Origin: Budorcas taxicolor
Lineage: Eukaryota; Chordata; Mammalia; Artiodactyla; Bovidae
NCBI RefSeq assembly: GCF_023091745.1
Contig: NW_026291817.1
Span: 558,001-622,000, forward strand
Direction of reading: 5' to 3'
DNA: 64,000 nucleotides
Shown: in pieces, positions 59,501 to 64,000 of the stretch
Position numbering within the stretch: the stretch's first letter is position 1
How the letters are laid out: every line of letters begins with the position of its first letter
Position numbers and translations under genes: made by a program
The notes under the pieces: generated by a model
Told to the model about the DNA's origin: nothing
Databases searched by the model: none
Seen by the model: only the letters and a program-made list of their open reading frames with translations

Positions 59501-62500
59501 CTTGGTGTGAGTCGATCCTCGGCGTGAAAGACGAGCCGGTGAAGGGAAAGAGGTTCCTCTGGAATGGACTGAGACATCTGGGGGACTCTTGGAATGGTGG
59601 CACGACCCTGGAGTTCCTCTCGCCGTTCCTGTTGAGAGGGCCTCCTCTTGAGATGCGACGGGAAGGCCGGGAACTCTTTCCCGACGAAGCAGGGAAAGGA
59701 TCCCTCATCTCGAGCTACGAGGCGGAAACGGGGCTCCTCTGGATGTGGGCGGGACCCTCGTGATTCCTCTCGAGTGGAGACGGGTATGTCGGGGAACTTC
59801 TTGATTTGCAGCAAGTGTGTGAAGGAGCCTTTCAAAGTTCCAGAGGTGAGGTGTGATCAGCCTTGTCGAGACGCCTCAGCGGAAAAGGGCCTCATCTCGC
59901 CTGGAGGGGAGAACCTCCTGGATTTTCTCGAGTTGCGGCAGGTCTTCTCGAGTTACGACGGGGACCTCAGGGACCCGCTCTGGTGGCCTCAGGAAAGGCC
60001 AGTCCCCATGCGAGTTGCTAGGGGACCTCTCGGGATTCCTCTCCCGTCCATGCCGGGGTCTCAGTCCTTGTGTGGAGTCGGGGCCGGAACCTGAGGATTC
60101 CTCTCCAGTGTTGCCATGGATCTTGGGGTGCTTCTGAGTCTCCCCAGGGGAGTCAGTCCTCGTCTCGAGTGGGGGCATGCACGTGCGCCTTCCTCCCGAG
60201 CTGCAGCAGTAGTGTCACGCTTCCTGTCACGTGGATCAAGGGATCTGTGGCTTTCCCTCGAGGCTGTCCCTCGAGGCTTTCCCACGAGGCTTTCCCACAG
60301 GGCTGTGCAACGTGCCACCTTGGTGTGAGTCGATCCTCGGTGTGAAAGACGAGCCGGTGAAGGGAAAGAGGTTCCTCTGGAATGGACTGAGACATCTGGG
60401 GGACTCTTGGAATGGTGGCACGACCCTGGAGTTCCTCTCGCCGTTCCTGTTGAGAGGGCCTCCTCTTGAGATGCGACGGGATCGCCGGGAACTCATTCCC
60501 AACGAAGCAGGGAAAGGATCCCTCATCTCGAGCTACGAGGCGGAAACGGGGCTCCTCTGGATGTGGGCGGGACCCTCGTGATTCCTCTCGAGTGGAGACG
60601 GGTATGTCGGGGAACTTCTTGATTTGCACAAAGGGTGTGAAGGACCCTTACGAAGTTCCAGAGGGGAGGTGTGATCAGCCTCGAGACGCCTCAGCGGAAA
60701 TGAGCCTCATCTCGCCTGGAGGGGAGAACCTCCTGGATTTTCTCGAGTTGCGGCAGGTCTTCTCGAGTTACGACGGGGACCTCAGGGACCCGCTCTGGTG
60801 GCATCAGGAAAGGCCAGTCCCCATGCGAGTTGCTAGGGGACCTCTCGGGATTCCTCTCCCGTACATGCCGGGGCCTCAGTCCTTGTGTGGAGTCCGGGCC
60901 GGAACCTGCGGATTCCTCTCCAGTGTTGCCATAGATCTTGGGGTGCTTCTGAGTCTCCCCAGGGGAGTCAGGCCTCGTCTCGAGTGGGGGCATGCACGTG
61001 CGCTTTCCTCCCGAGCTGCAGCAGTAGTGTCACGCTTCCTGTCACGTGGATCAAGGGATCTGTGGCTTTCCCTCGAGGCTGTCCCTGGAGGCTTTCCCAC
61101 GAGGCTTTCCCACAGGGCTGTGCCACGTGCCACCTTGGTGTGAGTCGATCCTCGGCCTGAAAGACGAGCTGCTGAAGGGAAAAGAGGTTCCTCTGGAATG
61201 GACTGAGACATCTGGGGGACTCTTGGAATGGTGGCACGACCCTGGAGCTCCTCTCGCCGTTCCTGTTGAGAGGGCCTCCTCTTGAGAGGCGACGGGATCG
61301 CCGGGAACTCATTCCCGACGAAGCAGGGAAAGGATCCCTCATCTCGAGCTACGAGGCGGAAACGGGGCTCCTCTGGATGTGGGCGGCACCCTCGTGATTC
61401 CTCTCGAGTGGAGACGCGTATGTCGGGGAACTTCTTGATTTGCACCAAGGGTGTGAAGGACCCTTTCGAAGTTCCAGAGGTGAGGTGTGATCAGCCTCGA
61501 GACGCCTCAGCGGAAATGGGCCTCATCTCGCCTGGAGGGGAGAACCTCCTGAATTTTTTCGAGTTGCGGCAGGTCTTCTCGAGTTACGACGGGGACCTCA
61601 GGGACCCGCTCTGGTGGCCTCAGGAAAGGCCAGTCCCCATGCGAGTTGCTAGGGGACCCCTCGGGATTCCTCTCCCGTCCATGCCGGGGCCTCAGTCCTT
61701 GTGTGGAGTCGGGGCCGGAACCTGAGGATTCCTCTCCAGTGTTGCCATGGATCTTGGGGTGCTTCTGAGTCTCCCCAGGGGAGTCAGGCCTCGTCTCGAG
61801 TGGGGGCATGCACGTGCGCTTTCCTCCCGAGCTGCAGCAGTAGTGTCACGCTTCCTGTCAGGTGGATCAAGGGATCTGTGGCTTTCCCTCGAGACTGTCC
61901 CTCGAGGCTTTCCCACGAGGCTTTCCCACAGGGCTGTGCCACGTGCCACCTTGGTGTGAGTCGATCCTCGGCGTGAAAGACGAGCCGGTGAAGGGAAAAG
62001 AGGTTCCTCTGGAGTGGACTGAGACATCTGGGAGACTCTTGGAATGGTGGCACGACCCTGGAGTTCCTCTCGCCATTCCTGTTGAGAGGGCCTCCTCTTG
62101 AGATGCGACTTGAACCTCGCGAACTCTTTCCCGATGAATCAGGGAAAGGATCCCTCATCTCGAGCTATGAGGCGGAAACGGGGCTCCTCTGGATGTGGGC
62201 GGGACCCTCGTGATTCCTCTCGAGTGGAGACGGGTATGTCGGGGAACTTCTTGATTTGCACCAAGGGTGTGAAGGACCCTTACGAAGTTCCAGAGGCGAG
62301 GTGTGATCAGCCTCGACACGCCTCAGCGGAAATGAGCATCATTTCGCCTGGAGGGGAGAACCTCCTGGATTTTCTCGAGTTGCGGCAGGTCTTCTCGAGT
62401 TACGACGGGGACCTCAGGGACCCGCTCTGGTGGCCTCAGGAAAGGCCAGTCCCCATGCGAGTTGCTAGGGGACCTCTCGGGATTCCTCTCCCGTACATGC

Positions 62501-62913
62501 CGGGGCCTCAGTCCTTGTGTGGAGCCGGGGCCGGAACCTGCGGATTCCTCTCCAGTGTTGCCATGGATCTTGGGGTGCTTCTGAGTCTCCCCAGGGGAGT
62601 CAGGCCTCGTCTCGAGTGGGGGCATGCACGTGCGCTTTCCTCCCGAGCTGCAGCAGTAGTGTCACGCTTCCTGTCACGTGGATCAAGGGATCTGTGGCTT
62701 TCCCTCGAGGCTGTCCCTCGAGGCTTTCCCACGAGGCTTTCCCACAGGACTGTGCCACGTGCCACCTTGGTGTGAGTCGATCCTCGGCGTGAAAGGCGAG
62801 CCGGTGAAGGGAAAAGAGGTTCCTCTGGAATGGACTGAGACATCTGGGGGACTCTTGGAATGGTGGCACGACCCTGGAGTTCCTCTCGCCGTTCCTGTTG
62901 AGAGGGCCTCCTC
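53569..62913. repeat. Block III', right copy of the heterogeneous monomers
   Basis: After the end of the monomer at 53150, monomers start at 53966, 54782, 55598, 56401, 57216, 58018, 58833, 59648, 60466, 61282 and 62098, with the same lengths as the left set (816, 816, 803, 815, 802, 815, 815, 818, 816, 816, 816). The contracted 13-bp arrays are at 56198 and 57815. Two differences from the left copy were seen, at 55072 and 56829. Confidence 0.86.
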
Positions 62914-64000
62914 TTGAGATGCGACGGGAACGCCGGGAACTCTTTCCCGACGAAGCAGGGAAAGGATCCCTCATCTCGAGCTACGAGGCGGAAACGGGGC
63001 TCCTCTGGATGTGGGCGGGACCCTCGTGATTCCTCTCGAGTGGAGACGGGTATGTCGGGGAACTTCTTGATTTGCACCAAGGGTATGAAGGACCCTTTCG
63101 AAGTTCCAGAGGTGAGGTGTGATCAGCCTCGAGACGCCTCAGCGGAAATGGGCCTCATCTCGCCTGGAGGGGAGACCTCCCGGATTTTATCGAGTTGCGG
63201 CAGGTCTTCTCGAGGTACGACGGGGACCACAGGTACCCGCTCTGGTGGCCTCAGGAAAGGCCAGTCTCCATGCGATTTGCTAGGGGACCTCTCGGGATTC
63301 CTCTCCCGTCCATGCCGGGGCCTCAGTCCTTGTGTGGAGTCAGGGCCGGAACCTGAGGATTCCTCTCCAGTGTTGCCATGGATCTTGGGGTGCTTCTGAG
63401 TCTCCCCAGGGGAGTCAGGCCTCGTCTCGAGTGGGGGCATGCACGTGCGCTTTCCTCCCGAGCTTCAGCAGTAGTGTCACGCTTCCTGTCAGGTGGATCA
63501 AGGGATCTGTGGCTTTCCCTCGAGGCTGTCCCTCGAGGCTTTCCCACGAGGCTTTCCAAAGGGCTGTGCCACGTGCCACCTTGGTGTGAGTCGATCCTCG
63601 GCGTGAAAGACGAGCCGGTGAAGGGAAAAGAGGTTCCTCTGGAATGGACTGAGACATCTGGGGGACTCTTGGAATGGTGGCACGACCCTGGAGTTCCTTT
63701 CGCCGTTCCTGTTGAGAGGGCCTCCTCTTGAGTTGAGATGGGAACGCCGGGAACTCTTTCCCGAAGAAGCAGGGAAAGAATCCCTCATCTCGAGCTACGA
63801 GTCCGAAACGGAGCTCCTCTGGATGTGGGCGGGACCCTCGTGATTCCTCTCGAGTGGAGACGGGTATGTCGGGGAACTTCTTGATTTTCACCAAGGGTGT
63901 GAAGGAGCCTTTCGAAGTTCCAGAGGTGAGGTGTGATCAGCCTCGAGACGCCTCAGCGGAAATGGGCCTCATCTCGCCTGGAGGGGAGAACCTCCTGGAT
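62914..64000. repeat. Start of block IV', cut by the window edge
   Basis: A G-type monomer (62914-63727, 814 bp, GGGTATGAAGG, TTTCCAAAGGG) is followed by 273 bp of an F-type monomer (63728, TTGAGTTGAGATGGG, GATTTTCACC). They correspond to 27004 and 27818, so the duplicated segment extends into block IV. Confidence 0.87.

Larger units (their letters stand above)
1..64000. repeat. Ruminant (probably sheep/goat) satellite I tandem array
   Basis: The whole window is a head-to-tail array of 78 complete monomers and two partial ones, all in one orientation. Most units are 814-820 bp; two in each duplicated region are 802 or 803 bp. The same landmarks recur once per unit, for example TTGAGATGCGAC, GGATCTGTGG and CCATGGATCTTGGGG. 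Established knowledge: sheep and goat satellite I (about 816-820 bp) and bovine 1.715 satellite (about 1.4 kb) share a degenerate 31-bp subrepeat and are centromeric; the length and the 31-bp lattice seen here fit the caprine form. Cervid satellite I is a relative with different typical lengths and is the main alternative. No interspersed element interrupts the array. The tandem array itself is certain; the family and species assignment is inference from length and substructure. Confidence 0.93.
43233..64000. other. Right copy of the >=20-kb duplication
   Basis: This copy is 20768 bp inside the window against 19952 bp on the left; the difference is exactly one 816-bp monomer. The left boundary lies between 43233 and the first shared private mark, GAGTGGAAAC near 43450. 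It is cut by the window end, so the full duplication is longer. An assembly duplication would be expected to be identical, so the extra monomer and the few substitutions argue for two real loci, though they do not prove it. Confidence 0.86.

Noticed and set aside
66..63894. Hundreds of ORFs of 60-259 codons on both strands
   Set aside because: They recur with the 816-820 bp period, overlap each other in several frames, begin mostly at TTG/GTG or incidental ATG codons, and are opened or closed by ordinary monomer variants. The translations are low in complexity and resemble no protein family I recognise.
1..64000. Bacterial or phage origin
   Set aside because: There is no credible gene, operon or ribosome-binding site in 64 kb. 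The structure is a mammalian-type satellite with 31-bp ancestry.
1..64000. Bovine 1.715 satellite itself
   Set aside because: The bovine unit is about 1.4 kb, whereas the period here is 802-820 bp throughout. The similarity is at family level through the 31-bp subrepeat.
43233..64000. Right copy as a pure assembly artefact
   Set aside because: Not fully excluded, but the copy has one additional monomer with private variants and at least four substitutions, which a simple duplicated contig would not show. Kept as a finding with read-based checks.

Overview
This window contains no recognisable gene. It is one uninterrupted, head-to-tail tandem satellite array: 78 complete monomers of 802-820 bp (mostly 814-820 bp) plus a partial monomer at each edge, all in the same orientation. 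I found no SINE, LINE, LTR, tRNA, rRNA, CRISPR or unique sequence between the monomers. Monomer length, GC- and CpG-rich composition, and a visible internal lattice of about 31 bp match the ruminant satellite I (1.714/1.715 g/cc) family. In sheep and goat that family has units of about 816-820 bp and lies at centromeres. The best reading is pericentromeric or centromeric DNA of a caprine bovid (sheep or goat). Related ruminants, including deer satellite I, also carry 31-bp-derived repeats and cannot be fully excluded. Monomers are numbered here from the TTGAGATGCGAC landmark; starts are 66, 882, 1698 and so on to 63728.

Layout. (I) 1 to about 5084: mostly 816-bp monomers with a decayed three-monomer rhythm. 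(II) About 5085-17660: a clean trimeric higher-order repeat of 2456 bp (820+820+816), interrupted once by an extra monomer. (III) About 17660-27003: heterogeneous monomers, including two that lost one copy of an internal 13-bp repeat. (IV) 27004-42510: four monomer types (called G, F, N and S here) in the order GFGFNGNSNSGNSGNSFNS. The block changes from dimers to a 2449-bp trimer. (V) 42511 to about 43232: a junction monomer. (VI) 43233-64000: a near-perfect second copy of 8139-28090. It is offset by 35094 bp at first and by 35910 bp after one additional 816-bp monomer in the right-hand copy. I found only four single-base differences between the copies by eye.

Nothing here acts as a gene system. 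Open reading frames occur in every frame of every monomer, but they repeat with the satellite, overlap on both strands, and are broken by the same substitutions that distinguish monomer types. The window records satellite evolution instead: amplification of a 31-bp-derived unit to 816 bp, indels giving 802-820 bp variants, grouping into dimers and trimers, one-monomer gain or loss by unequal exchange, and a recent duplication of at least 20 kb. Candidate functional elements (three CACGTG motifs per monomer and a small hairpin) are sequence observations only.
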